DNA of 64,000 nt from Anderseniella sp963700735 (GCA_963700735.1 CAVOYR010000004.1:186001-250000); one strand, 5' to 3'. Positions 1-9,577 are shown, numbered from the stretch's first letter. Translations and numbers: made by a program. The notes: generated by a model from the letters alone, not told the origin.

Positions 1-1
1 G

Positions 2-277
2 CGAGACGACATCGCGGCTGCATTCCGCGCCCTCGGCAGCCACGACTATTGCTTCGGGCCTGCGCATGATGGCGGGTTCTGGCTGGTCGGTCAGTCGAGG
101 CCATGCCGTGGCAGGCCGGCGTTCGCGCCCACCGTACGGTGGTCGAGCGAACACGCGCTGGCGGATTGCCTGCAGGGGCTTGAAGGCCACTCCATTGCCC
201 GGTTGCGGCTGCTGGCCGACGTCGACGACGCCGCCAGCTACCGCGATCTGATGGCGTCCGATCAGCTGTCGAGTTGA
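2..277 (+). CDS. C-terminal part of a DUF2064/TIGR04282-type glycosyltransferase-like protein (5' truncated by window edge)
   Basis: The reading frame is open from base 2 to a TGA at 275-277 and gives about 91 residues. It contains the motif GPAHDGGFWLVG, the hallmark of the DUF2064 (TIGR04282, arsenosugar-type nucleotidyl/glycosyltransferase-like) family, followed by a short helical tail. The start lies outside the window, so length and N-terminal domain cannot be judged. The 3' end overlaps the 3' end of the convergent metallo-hydrolase gene by 16 bases. The family match rests on this one motif; the substrate is unknown. Confidence 0.7.
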   Translation, partial: RDDIAAAFRALGSHDYCFGPAHDGGFWLVGQSRPCRGRPAFAPTVRWSSEHALADCLQGLEGHSIARLRLLADVDDAASYRDLMASDQLSS

Positions 278-1257
278 TAGCTCACCGGCACATAGTGGTA
301 GGACCCGTCGGCGCGCTTGTCGATGTAGCCGACCGCCGGGAACGGCATGTGATAGCTGGTGAACGCAATGCGGTCCGCCGCCAGCATGTCGAGCACCTTC
401 TTGCGGGTTGCGACGGCTGCATCCTTGTCCATGTCGAAGCGCACATGCCACTCGGGCTTGGCAATCGACAGGTACGGCTGGTTGGCAAAGTCACCGCCGA
501 TCAGGATGCGCTTGCCGGCGCTTTCGAGGTGGTAGGCAGTGTGACCCGGCGTATGGCCATTGGCGGCCATGGCGCGGATGCCCGGTGCAACCTCGTCACC
601 GTCCTTGATGAAGGTGAACTTGTCCTTCATCGGCGTGATGTTGCTTGCCACCAGCTTGGCCACCCGCTCGGTCGGTCCGCTCATGCGCTCTTCGGCTGAC
701 CAGAAGTCGTGCTCGCTGGCGGCAGCGACGTAGGTCGCATTCGGGAATGTCGCCTTGTCGCCCATCATCAGCCCGCCAATGTGGTCAGGGTGGTAGTGGG
801 TGATCACCACTTTGTCGACCTGCTCGGGCGCGTAGCCGGCGGCTTTCAGCGTATGATGGATCAGGTGGCCGGCATCCGGCATGCGCGCATCGCCATTGCC
901 GGTATCGAACAGCACCAGCTCGCTGCCGGTATTCACGATCACGGGCGTGAACGAAATCTGCAGCATGTCCGTCGGCAGGAAGTTTGCCATGGCCTGCGCA
1001 TCGAACTCTTCCTTCGAGGCATTGATGCCGAAGATCGTGTTCGGTTCCTTCACGGTTACCGCACCATCATTGATCGTGGTGATGCTGAAGTCGCCCAGCT
1101 TGAACCGGCGATGGGTGGGGCGGTCAACGTCCTTCATCTCGGCCTTGGCAGCAGCAGGGCGCACGTTCAGCCCGGCAGCCAGTGGCACGGCAGCGGTTGC
1201 GGCGGCAGCACCGGTCATCAGGCTGCGGCGAGACAGTCCAAAGGGGGCATTGGTCAT
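262..1257 (-). CDS. Tat-exported metallo-beta-lactamase-fold hydrolase
   Basis: 331 aa. The N-terminus carries a twin-arginine motif (SRRSLMTG, residues 9-16) followed by an Ala-rich hydrophobic segment, so export of a folded metalloenzyme to the periplasm is expected. The zinc-site motif HYHPDH lies at about 154-159, with further ligands in NGHTPGH (about 234-239) and GGD (about 254-256). This arrangement is typical of the MBL-fold group that includes lactonases and periplasmic hydrolases; whether the substrate is an acyl-homoserine lactone or something else cannot be told. It converges on the DUF2064 gene and lies about 135 bp downstream of moaB on the same strand. Confidence 0.85.
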   Translation of the reverse strand: MTNAPFGLSRRSLMTGAAAATAAVPLAAGLNVRPAAAKAEMKDVDRPTHRRFKLGDFSITTINDGAVTVKEPNTIFGINASKEEFDAQAMANFLPTDMLQISFTPVIVNTGSELVLFDTGNGDARMPDAGHLIHHTLKAAGYAPEQVDKVVITHYHPDHIGGLMMGDKATFPNATYVAAASEHDFWSAEERMSGPTERVAKLVASNITPMKDKFTFIKDGDEVAPGIRAMAANGHTPGHTAYHLESAGKRILIGGDFANQPYLSIAKPEWHVRFDMDKDAAVATRKKVLDMLAADRIAFTSYHMPFPAVGYIDKRADGSYHYVPVSYQLDS

Positions 1258-1392
1258 CGTTGTGGCTTCTCCTCGGTCATGAATGAAACGGGCGGAGCAT
1301 CAACTCCGCCGGTATCGTAACGATAACAATGACCGATTGTTCAGCCCTCGCACCATCACAAGTGCGTCAGATGGCCAGCAATGTGGACCGCG

Positions 1393-1950
1393 TCAGCCCT
1401 TGCTGCGCTGCAGGTGTTCGTCCAGCCGGGGCATGATCTCGACGAAGTTGCACGGCATGTGCCGGTAGTCGAGTTGCTTCGACAGCAGCTCGTTCCAGCC
1501 ATCCTTGCACGCCCCGGGCGAGCCGGGCAGGCAGAACACGTACTTGCCCGACGCAACGCCGGCGGTTGTGCGGGACTGCATCGTCGATGTGCCGATTTTC
1601 TGCCATGACATCATGTGGAAGGCGATGGAAAAGCCGTCGGCTTCCTTGTCTAGCAATGGCTTGACCGCCTCGATGGTTACATCGCGCCCGGTCAGCCCCG
1701 TACCGCCAGTGGTGATGATCACATCGGTGTCGTCACGCTTCAGCCATTTGCGCATGGTGGAGCGGATGGCGCGGATGTCATCCTTCACGATCGCGCGGGC
1801 GGACAGGTTGTGTCCGGCTCCGGCAATCAGACCGGACAGTGTGTCGCCGGACTTGTCGTTTTCAAGGGTGCGGGTATCGGACACCGTAAGGACGGCAATC
1901 CGAACCGGTATGAAGGGTCTGCTTTCGTCTATTCTGGACATGAGGGTCAC
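1393..1950 (-). CDS. moaB: Molybdenum cofactor biosynthesis protein B
   Basis: 185 aa, normal for MoaB. It belongs to the MoaB/Mog fold that adenylylates molybdopterin before metal insertion. Visible signatures are LTVSDTRT (about 21-28), TGGTGLTGRD (81-90) and LPGSPGACKDGW (141-152), all diagnostic of the family. ATG codons at residues 1 and 4 are both possible starts. No other Mo-cofactor gene is in the window, so the gene stands apart from a moa operon. It is preceded by a 276-bp AT-rich spacer that probably holds its promoter. Confidence 0.93.
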   Translation of the reverse strand: MTLMSRIDESRPFIPVRIAVLTVSDTRTLENDKSGDTLSGLIAGAGHNLSARAIVKDDIRAIRSTMRKWLKRDDTDVIITTGGTGLTGRDVTIEAVKPLLDKEADGFSIAFHMMSWQKIGTSTMQSRTTAGVASGKYVFCLPGSPGACKDGWNELLSKQLDYRHMPCNFVEIMPRLDEHLQRSKG

Positions 1951-2226
1951 CAGTCATGACGTGAGTTGAAGGGGTTGATAAGGGGCGTCGCGCGCTTGTA
2001 TGCCATGTTTCTAAACCGGACTATCCGCCCGCTTTCCCTTCGCTTCAACGTTTGCAAGTCTTCTCGGTAAATAATTGACAAATATGCATAAAATTTTACG
2101 CAAGCGGCTTGGAAGGGTAATACCCTGATAATACTAACAGGGTGTTTTCAAACTGGACCCGTAGCGCAAGACCGGTGCAATTTTTGTCTGTATGCAGTTG
2201 ACTTTTCGGGCTTCTCCAGCACCCGG
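1951..2226. other. AT-rich spacer between moaB and the UDG-like gene
   Basis: No coding frame is convincing here. Bases 2065-2150 are much more AT-rich than the surroundings and contain a short inverted repeat (ACCCTG at about 2122 and CAGGGT at about 2139, loop of ten or so). It plausibly contains the moaB promoter on the minus strand and the 3' end of the UDG-like transcript, but I cannot fix a -35/-10 pair with confidence. Confidence 0.4.
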
Positions 2227-3108
2227 TCACTCGCCTGCCAGACGCGTCTTCACTTTCAGAAGATCGAGCCAGGTTATTTTCTTGGCTTCGCTCGAATTGA
2301 GCAGCGACGACAGAGGCAACATTGGCATGACGCTATATTCCTGCTCCGAAATCTTCAACTGATGCCAGTTTCCACGCAATTTGGTTACGGGTTGCCGCAA
2401 GTTCAACAATGCACGCACCGCAACGGTTCCGGCCGTCACGATCAGCCGCGGCTGGGCCAGTTCCACTGTCCGGCGCAGGAATGGCTGGCACATGGCAATC
2501 TCTGCCTCGGACAGTTCCCGGTTGCCCGGCGGCCGCCAGAACACGGTGTTGGTAATGAACACCGATGTTGCGGGCTCGTCGCTGGCGCGGTCCAGGCCAA
2601 TGGCCGCCAGCATTGCATCCAGCAGCCGGCCCGCCCGGCCGATGAATGGCCTGCCATGTTCGTCTTCCTGCCGGTGCGGGTTCTCGCCGATCACCATCAG
2701 GTGCGCGCCCGGCAAGCCGTCGGCATAGCACAGCTTCGTGGCGGTGCGCTTGAGCGGGCATGCATCCAGCCCGTCAAGACAGCGGGCGATGTCGTCCAGC
2801 GTGTTGCATTGGCGCGCCATTGCCTCCAACCCGGCCAGGTCGGCGGCTGGTGCAGCTTCGACCACGCGTCGAGCTGAAGGTGGCGGCGTGGCGGTGGCAT
2901 GGCCGGCTTGCGGCAGGTTGAGGGGCGCACGTATTGGTGTAGTCTGGCTGGCCTGCGCGGGTAACGCAGAGGCAGCGGCAATCTCCAGCGACTCGGCAAA
3001 CCGGTCGAGCGCCGCATCGGTCACGGCATCGTCCACGCCAAGTTCGGCCAGCCAGGTCAGCGCTTGGGCTGCGTGATATCTCGTGTCTGTGGCCAAATGC
3101 CCGCCCAT
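2227..3108 (-). CDS. Uracil-DNA glycosylase family 4-like protein with altered catalytic motifs
   Basis: 293 aa: a low-complexity Ala/Pro-rich N-terminal third, then a UDG superfamily domain from about residue 115. Recognisable are CPLKRTATKLCYADG (117-131), GRPFIGRAGRLLDAML (152-167), TNTVFWRPPGNR (186-197) and KLRGNW (243-248), all as in alphaproteobacterial family 4 enzymes. Two signature sites deviate. Motif A reads GENPH (141-145) where GEAPG or GEGPG is usual, and motif B reads MLPLSSLL (263-270) where HPAxLL is usual, so the conserved His is Leu. The fold is not in doubt, but uracil excision activity is. It is divergent from ETF-QO. Confidence 0.82.
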   Translation of the reverse strand: MGGHLATDTRYHAAQALTWLAELGVDDAVTDAALDRFAESLEIAAASALPAQASQTTPIRAPLNLPQAGHATATPPPSARRVVEAAPAADLAGLEAMARQCNTLDDIARCLDGLDACPLKRTATKLCYADGLPGAHLMVIGENPHRQEDEHGRPFIGRAGRLLDAMLAAIGLDRASDEPATSVFITNTVFWRPPGNRELSEAEIAMCQPFLRRTVELAQPRLIVTAGTVAVRALLNLRQPVTKLRGNWHQLKISEQEYSVMPMLPLSSLLNSSEAKKITWLDLLKVKTRLAGE

Positions 3109-3228
3109 GGAGTCGTTTCACGCCTGAGTATGACGCTTCTGGTCCTGATTGCCCTCGCAAGCAACTTCAATATAAGTACATTCAACAAGAACACCAAACA
3201 CCACACCGAAGTCCGGAGTTTTAGACTG

Positions 3229-4902
3229 ATGAGCGAGAACGGCGCGATCGAACGCGAGTCGATGGAATATGATGTTGTGATCGTCGGCGCAGGCCCTGCC
3301 GGCCTGTCGGCGGCCATCCGTCTCAAGCAACTGGCTGCCGAGGCCGGTGGTGATGTGTCCGTGTGCGTTCTGGAAAAGGGCTCCGAGGTCGGTGCCCATA
3401 TCCTGTCCGGCGCCGTGGTGGACCCGTCTGCCCTCAACGAGCTCATTCCGGACTGGAAGGAGAAGGGTGCGCCGCTCACCACCGAAGTGAAGGAAGACCG
3501 CTTCTACATGCTCGGCAAGGCGGGTGCACTGCGCCTGCCAAACTTCCTGATGCCGCCGCTGATGAACAACCACGGCAACTACGCCGTGTCGCTGGGCAAT
3601 GTGTGCCGCTGGCTGGCCACCCAGGCCGAGGCGCTTGGCGTGGAGATCTATCCGGGCTTTGCCTGCTCCGACCTGGTCTACCGCGAGGATGGCTCGGTCA
3701 AGGGCGTGGTGGCAGGCGTATTCGGCATCGGCAAGGATGGCCAGCCCGGACCCGATTACCAGCCCGGCATGGAACTGCACGGCAAGTACGTGATGATCGG
3801 CGAAGGCGTGCGTGGCTCGCTCGCCAAGGTGCTGATCGAGAAGTTCAAGCTGTCCGAAGGCAAGAGCCCCCAGAAGTTCGGCCTTGGCATGAAGGAACTG
3901 TGGGAAATCAAGCCGGAAAACCACAAGCCGGGCCAGGTCACCCATACCATGGGCTGGCCGCTCGACACCAAGACCGGCGGCGGCTCGTTCATGTACCACC
4001 TCGAGGACAACCTGGTGTCCATCGGCTTCGTGGTGCACCTCAACTACGCGAACCCGCACCTTTACCCCTACATGGAGTTCCAGCGCTTCAAGCACCACCC
4101 GATGATCGCCGAGGTGCTGGAAGGCGGACGCCGCATCGCCTATGGCGCGCGCGCCATTACCGAAGGCGGTTACCAGGCGGTGCCGAAGCTGGTGTTCCCG
4201 GGTGGCGTGCTGATCGGCTGCTCCGCCGGCATGGTCAACCTGCCCCGCATAAAGGGCACCCACAACGCCATGAAGTCCGGCATGCTGGCGGCCGAAGCCG
4301 CGTTCGCTGCCATTGGCGAGGGCCGTCAGGCCGACCGCCTCGATGCCTACCAGGCCGCATGGGACGGATCGGTCATCGCCACCGACCTGAAGCGGGTGCG
4401 CAACGTGAAGCCGCTGTGGTCGAAGTTCGGCCTGCTCGGCGGTCTTGCGCTGGGCGGGCTCGACATGTGGACCAACCAGTTGTTCGGGTTTTCGCTGTTC
4501 GGCACACTCAAGCACGACAAGACCGATGCGCAGGCAACCGGCAAGGCCGCAGACTTCAAGCCCATCGACTACCCGAAGCCCGATGGCGTGCTGTCGTTCG
4601 ACCGGCTGACCAACGTCGCCTATTCGGCCACCAACCACGACGAGAACCAGCCGGCCCACCTGAAGCTGAAGGATGCCTCAATCCCGGTACAGAAGAACCT
4701 GCCGGAATATGCAGGTCCCTCGCAGCGCTATTGCCCGGCAGGGGTGTACGAGTTTGTCCAGGACGACAGCGGAAATCCGAAGTTCCAGATCAACTTCCAG
4801 AACTGTGTCCACTGCAAGACATGCGATATCAAGGACCCTGCCCAGAACATCAACTGGACGGTGCCACAAGGTGGTGAAGGCCCGAATTATCCAAACATGT
4901 GA
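3229..4902 (+). CDS. Electron transfer flavoprotein-ubiquinone oxidoreductase
   Basis: 557 aa from ATG 3229. The longer in-frame opening at 3064 would run into the divergent UDG-like gene and adds no conserved sequence. ETF-QO passes electrons from acyl-CoA and other dehydrogenases, via ETF, to ubiquinone at the inner membrane. It has an N-terminal FAD dinucleotide fold (VVIVGAGPAGLSAA, about 13-26), a middle ubiquinone/membrane-associated region, and a C-terminal 4Fe-4S module (CPAGVYE and NCVHCKTCDIKDP). It is full length. It fits with the acyl-CoA dehydrogenase at 36.8 kb, although the ETF subunits themselves are not in the window. Confidence 0.96.
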   Translation: MSENGAIERESMEYDVVIVGAGPAGLSAAIRLKQLAAEAGGDVSVCVLEKGSEVGAHILSGAVVDPSALNELIPDWKEKGAPLTTEVKEDRFYMLGKAGALRLPNFLMPPLMNNHGNYAVSLGNVCRWLATQAEALGVEIYPGFACSDLVYREDGSVKGVVAGVFGIGKDGQPGPDYQPGMELHGKYVMIGEGVRGSLAKVLIEKFKLSEGKSPQKFGLGMKELWEIKPENHKPGQVTHTMGWPLDTKTGGGSFMYHLEDNLVSIGFVVHLNYANPHLYPYMEFQRFKHHPMIAEVLEGGRRIAYGARAITEGGYQAVPKLVFPGGVLIGCSAGMVNLPRIKGTHNAMKSGMLAAEAAFAAIGEGRQADRLDAYQAAWDGSVIATDLKRVRNVKPLWSKFGLLGGLALGGLDMWTNQLFGFSLFGTLKHDKTDAQATGKAADFKPIDYPKPDGVLSFDRLTNVAYSATNHDENQPAHLKLKDASIPVQKNLPEYAGPSQRYCPAGVYEFVQDDSGNPKFQINFQNCVHCKTCDIKDPAQNINWTVPQGGEGPNYPNM

Positions 4903-5056
4903 TGGGTGGTTGCAACTCGCAATTGCTCATGGCATCTGACGTAACGTCTTGAACGGGCATTAACTTTGCCCAGACAAGCCCACTGCGGTGTCATGATGTT
5001 GCCTGCTTTGGATTGGATGGTGCCGGTGAGCTGAGGGCCAACAGGGAGGCTTCTCA

Positions 5057-6268
5057 ATGTCTGGACATTTACTGCGCGCAGTCGCGCTGACAGCTTGCCT
5101 TGCCGCCGCCGTGGCGCCTGCGCTGTCGGAGTCGATTGACCGCAACTCAGAAAATCCTCGCCTGAACACCGTCAAGCCGAAGGGCCTGAATGCGTTGTTT
5201 GGCAGTGGATCCGGCACTGAAGGGCCTGCTGCGAACGAACTCAAAGCGCAGCAGACGAAGAGTGTTGTCGGCGAGCGCACGATGAACATCACCCAGCCCG
5301 AAGCACCGGACGTTGTGCCGCAACAGCCGCAACAGCAACAACAGTTGCAGGAACAGCCAGTACAGCAGCCGCCATTCCAGTTCGAGCAGGCCCAGCCTGC
5401 ACCGCCCCCTGTCGTCGAGCCTGAGCCGGCCCCGCGCCAGGCCGCACCTGCCAGGCCGCGCGAAAGCAAGACCGCGGAAGCCGACTGGTGGAACGAGACC
5501 GGCAATCCGAAGGTGTTCGCCTTCCGTGACTGCATTTCCGGCCATGCCCGCAGCGAAGCGCTGGCCCGGCCCAAGCTCAATCTGAAGAGTGTCCTTGCCG
5601 ATTCCATGAAGGGTGAGTGCAAGGGCCAGTTCGCGGCGGTTTCCAGCGCGCTGGCCGACCGGTTTGGCTCGAAACGCGGCAGGCAGATGGCCGAGGAACT
5701 GTCCGGGTCCACTTTTGTGCCGGCGGTGCGTGAAGCCGTTCTCACGGTACGCAAGGAACAGCAGGTGGCCGCCCGGTCGAACCAGCCGGCCCAGCCTGCG
5801 GCACAAGTCGCCACGGCAAGTCAGCAAGCCGCATCTCCGGTGCCAGTGCCGTCGCCCGAACCCCAGGCCCAGCCTGCCGGCGCTGCTGCCGTTGCAACTA
5901 CCGCAACCGCGCCGCAGCCCGTTGGACCCGCGCTTGACGTTGCCATCGCCAAGGAAGAGTTGTTCACTTGCTACCGCGCCCAGACCGACGCACTCGGCCC
6001 GCAGCCGGGCAAGGATGTCGACATGGTGGTGGACCAGGTGCTGCTGGAATGCAGCGATCATACCCGCGCGTTCTTCACCCGGCTGTTTGCAGCCCATCCG
6101 ATGTCGCCCGCCAAGCAGGCCGAAAAGATGCGCGAGGCCATCGCCCAGAATTATCGCCCGGCCATCGCCGAGCGCATCAATGCCCTGCGCGCGTCCGGCG
6201 TGGCAGCCACCCCGTCCAGTGGCGGCGCCAGCACCGTGGTGAAGTCGGTTACTTCAACCGCGCAATGA
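5057..6268 (+). CDS. Secreted Pro/Gln-rich protein with two related Cys-pair segments (unrecognised)
   Basis: 403 aa with a Sec signal peptide (hydrophobic about 8-24, ending near ALSES). A Gln/Pro-rich linker occupies about 85-135. Two segments look related: about 152-236 and about 294-380. Each begins FRDC or LFTC, has a second Cys 27-29 residues later, and ends in a helical R/A/E-rich stretch (PAVREAV or PAIAERI), separated by an Ala/Pro linker. The cysteines could form disulfides in the periplasm. I do not recognise the family. The 3' end overlaps the convergent lytic transglycosylase by 20 bases. Confidence 0.75.
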   Translation: MSGHLLRAVALTACLAAAVAPALSESIDRNSENPRLNTVKPKGLNALFGSGSGTEGPAANELKAQQTKSVVGERTMNITQPEAPDVVPQQPQQQQQLQEQPVQQPPFQFEQAQPAPPPVVEPEPAPRQAAPARPRESKTAEADWWNETGNPKVFAFRDCISGHARSEALARPKLNLKSVLADSMKGECKGQFAAVSSALADRFGSKRGRQMAEELSGSTFVPAVREAVLTVRKEQQVAARSNQPAQPAAQVATASQQAASPVPVPSPEPQAQPAGAAAVATTATAPQPVGPALDVAIAKEELFTCYRAQTDALGPQPGKDVDMVVDQVLLECSDHTRAFFTRLFAAHPMSPAKQAEKMREAIAQNYRPAIAERINALRASGVAATPSSGGASTVVKSVTSTAQ

Positions 6269-7544
6269 ACGGCCGGTTGGGCCAGCAGTCCACGGCCACG
6301 CCCAGCTTTTTCTGGTGCATGCCGGTCGCGGTGCGCGTCCTGAAGCCGATCAGGCCGTCTACCGTGTCACCGATATTGTAGCCAAGCTGCATCAGCTTGC
6401 GCTGCACGCCCTGCATTTCCGGTCGGGTGAACGTATCCACGTCGCGCCAGCTCGTGATGAAGCTGCCACCACCTGCAATCCGGTCGGCAAGGTTGCCCAC
6501 GAACAGCACGTAGAGGTCGGATTCGTTGTACGACTTGATGGCGTAATAGTTGTCGGTCGCGATGAAGGCTGGGCCGTACCGGCCTGCCGGCATGATCACG
6601 TAACCCTTGGTACCCATCATCGATTGTGGCCACTGGCGGCCCTTCACCCGGTTTGCGCCCGCGCTCACCCAGTCAGCGATCGGCCGGCCCTGGTCCGGGC
6701 CTTCCAGCGTGCAATCCAGCGAGGCCACCGGCTCGACCTCGTAGGCCCAGCTTCGCCCCGGCACCCAGCCGCTGGCCTTCAGGAAGGCGGCAGAGGTTGC
6801 AAAGGCATCGGGAGCCGAGTTCCAGATGTCGGCCGTGCCGTCGCCGTCACCGTCAGCGGCATGCTTGAGGTACAGTCCGGGCAGCATCTGCATGTGGCCC
6901 ATTGCCCCGGCCCATGAGGCCTTGAGCTGGTCCAGCGGCACGACCCCACGTTCGGCAATCTCGAGGATTGCCAGCACTTCCGGCCGGAAGAAATCGGGCC
7001 GCCGCCCGAGGAATGCCTGCGTCGCCAGCACCGACATCGCATCGTGCGGAATTTTCGCTGCGGAAAACGCTGTCTCGCGCCCCCAGATCGCCACCAGCAC
7101 TTCCCTGTCGACACCGGTGCGCTGCTCGATGCGATCCAGCACCGCAGCATGCTGCGCCATGCCCTTGCGGCCGAGCGCTGCCAGGTTGGTCATCGACTTC
7201 TCGTTGAAATAGCGTCCCGGCGAGCCGAACTCTGCCTGCCGCTTGGGCGAGGGCTTCGGGTCTTCTCCGCCCATCTCGGGTGGGTCCAGGTCGGGAATGT
7301 CCCATTGCAATGACATCCGGCTCACGGCCCTGTCGAACGTCTTGCGCGAAACACCGCGCTGTTGCGCCTCCGGCCACAGGTCCTGCAGCCACCGGCCGAA
7401 GGCGCGTTCGGCGGTCTTCCGGTAGGCGGCAGATACCTCGACCGCCTGTGCCGCTGGATCTGGCAGCAGCGCAAGGCATACTGCGGCCAGCGCGGCTACG
7501 GTTGCGCCCTTGAGACACGAACGTCGAATCAGTCTTGTGATCAT
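6249..7544 (-). CDS. Lytic murein transglycosylase (MltB/SLT_2 family) with C-terminal peptidoglycan-binding domain
   Basis: 431 aa from ATG 7544, chosen because it starts directly on a signal peptide (MITRLIRRSC then a hydrophobic run to AAQA); an upstream in-frame ATG at 7580 adds 12 unneeded residues. The catalytic region has GVDREVLVAIWGRET with the expected acid Glu at about 157, then MGHMQMLPGLYLKHA and DAFATSAAFLKASGW, typical of SLT_2 enzymes. The last ~65 residues (LMQLGYNIGDTVDGLIGFRT) are a PG_binding_1 domain. It cleaves peptidoglycan glycan strands in the periplasm during wall turnover. Confidence 0.93.
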   Translation of the reverse strand: MITRLIRRSCLKGATVAALAAVCLALLPDPAAQAVEVSAAYRKTAERAFGRWLQDLWPEAQQRGVSRKTFDRAVSRMSLQWDIPDLDPPEMGGEDPKPSPKRQAEFGSPGRYFNEKSMTNLAALGRKGMAQHAAVLDRIEQRTGVDREVLVAIWGRETAFSAAKIPHDAMSVLATQAFLGRRPDFFRPEVLAILEIAERGVVPLDQLKASWAGAMGHMQMLPGLYLKHAADGDGDGTADIWNSAPDAFATSAAFLKASGWVPGRSWAYEVEPVASLDCTLEGPDQGRPIADWVSAGANRVKGRQWPQSMMGTKGYVIMPAGRYGPAFIATDNYYAIKSYNESDLYVLFVGNLADRIAGGGSFITSWRDVDTFTRPEMQGVQRKLMQLGYNIGDTVDGLIGFRTRTATGMHQKKLGVAVDCWPNRPFIARLK

Positions 7545-7771
7545 GGGGAGAGTTTGACCGAACCACCCGCACCGTTTCAACCCGCTGTTCGGCGATCCCG
7601 GCTCATGGGCGTTTCAAATGGCGCAAATGCCGGTCTTGTCATTCAGGCTTGCTTGCAGAACAGCCCAAAAACCATCACATTGCAGGATCAATGACGCCGC
7701 ACCATCGGTGCGCCGGGCCTGCAGGCTCGGCCAGTACCGGACGGCCCCACCTGCAACCTGGACTGGATCAT

Positions 7772-9530
7772 ATGAACTTCAACCCGCGCATTCTCGCAGC
7801 TGCCCTTCTGCTGGCGATACCTGCCATCGCCCCGGCAGCTGCAGCCCAGTCGCAGCAGACCGACTCCTTTGCCGGTCTCGACATAGAGAATGCATCGCCT
7901 TCCGGCAGCTACCTGGCTGGCCGTTATGCAAGCCGCCAGCGCGATACCGGTATTGCCGCGCGCTATATCGCCCGCGCCCTGGAGAGCGACCCCGGCAACC
8001 CGTTGCTGATCGAGCGCGCGTTTACACTGGAAGTGTCGTCCGGCAACATGGAAGCCGCCGGCAGGTTTGCCCGCCAGGTGCTGCAGTTCAACGACCAGCA
8101 CCGGCTGTCGCTGCTGGTGCTGGGGCTCGAGGCTATGGGTACCGGCAAGAACGCCTTGGCCCGCGAAAGCTTCACCAAGGCGGCCTACACGCCCATCGGC
8201 GAACTGACGTCCGCGCTGCTCAACGGCTGGTCCTATGCCGCTGAAGGCAACCTGACAGGCGCATTGACCGAGCTTGACCCGCTCAAGCGCAACCAGGCAT
8301 TCGAGAACTTCCGCCTGTTCCATGCCGCCCTGATGGCAGACCTGACCGGCGACGTGACGCGCGCCGAAGCCAGCTACCGCTCTGCCTACGAGAAGGCCGG
8401 AACGTCGCTGCGCGTGGTGCAGGCTTATGGCAACTTCCTCGAGCGTACCGGCCGCGCCGGTGATGCGCTCAAGGCCTACGACCTGTTCCTCAAGGCAACC
8501 CCGGCCAACCCGCTGGTCGAGGCCGCCCGTGACCGCGCAAAAGCTGGCGGCAAGCCTGAGCGGTTCATCACCACAGCCGAGGCAGGCATCGCCGAGGCAC
8601 TTTATTCCATTGCTGGTGCGCTGACCGACGAACGCTCCATCGACATTGCGCTGATCTATGCGCGGCTTGCGCTGTCCGTGTATCCGGGCTTCCCCGAAGG
8701 CCAGACGTTGCTGGGCGAAGTCTACAGCCAGATGAAGCTGTATCAGCCCGCCATCGACGCCTATTCCGAGCTGCCATCGGACTCGCCGCTCTATTCCAGC
8801 GCCGAGATCCAGATCGCCACCAATCTGAACCAGCTTGGCAAGTTCGAGGATGCGGTCAAGACGCTGAAGGCGCTCATTGCGCGTGAACCGGCCAACTACA
8901 ATGCGCTGCTGTCGCTGGGCAACCTCTACCGCCTCAACGAGAAGTGGCTCGATGCCGCCGATGCCTACACCAGCGCGCTGGCCCGCATAGACGAGCCGGG
9001 CGACAGCCAGTGGACCGTCTATTACTTCCGCGGCATCGCCTATGAGCGCGCCGGCCAGTGGCCCAGCGCGGAAGCTGATTTCCGCAAGGCGCTGCGCTTC
9101 GAGCCGGAGCAGCCAGCTGTGCTGAACTACCTCGGCTACTCGCTGATCGAGAAACGCATCAACATCGAGGAAGCCTTCAAGATGGTCGAGAAGGCCGTCT
9201 CGCTGCGCCCCAATGACGGCTACATCGTCGACAGCCTTGGCTGGGGTCACTACCAGCTTGGCAACTACCCCGAGGCCGTCGAACTGCTCGAACGCGCAGC
9301 AGGCCTGCGCCCGGAAGACCCGGTCATCAACGATCACCTGGGGGATGCGCTGTGGCGGGTCGGGCGTCAGCTGGAGGCCAAGTTCCAGTGGCAGTATGCG
9401 CTCGAACTCCAAGCCGACCGACGCTGACGCCGTGAAAATCCGCGAGAAGCTCAAGAACGGCCTGCCCGAAGACGACAAGGCGAAGCAGCCGCCCACGGCA
9501 GCTGGCGGCGAAAAGCCCAACAAGTCCTGA
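7772..9530 (+). CDS. Secreted tetratricopeptide-repeat protein, interrupted by a +1 frameshift near 9410
   Basis: ATG 7772 begins a clear signal peptide (MNFNPRILAAALLLAIPAIA). The body is a string of TPR-like helices (AARYIARALESDP, DAYTSALARID, AGLRPEDPVINDHLGDALW). The first frame stops at 9427 with an odd tail (QADRR). Removing one C at 9409/9410 restores LELKPTDADAVKIREKLKNGLPEDD and runs to a stop at 9530, which is the expected C-terminus. It stands 47 bp before ispE, the usual alphaproteobacterial neighbour as I recall it. The role is probably envelope-associated protein interaction. Whether the shift is real or a sequence error is open. Confidence 0.85.
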
Positions 9531-9577
9531 TCAGGGGCTTCGGCTTGAACGCAGGCTGACCGGGCAGGGGCGGTGTC

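Noticed and set aside
66..251. Short plus-strand ORF at the window start
   Set aside because: The neighbouring frame (2-277) contains the GPAHDGGFWLVG motif and is the real gene end.
3064..3228. Upstream extension of ETF-QO
   Set aside because: Non-conserved, overlaps the divergent UDG-like gene; ATG 3229 gives the family-standard N-terminus.
3118..4659. Long antisense ORF opposite ETF-QO
   Set aside because: Same GC-rich shadow effect; ETF-QO is complete and well conserved on the plus strand.
4951..4975. GGGCA/TGCCC hairpin after ETF-QO as terminator
   Set aside because: Five-base stem without a following T-run.
9400..9430. Programmed +1 frameshifting to explain the split genes
   Set aside because: Six unrelated genes with no shared slippery sequence or stimulator make programmed shifting implausible.
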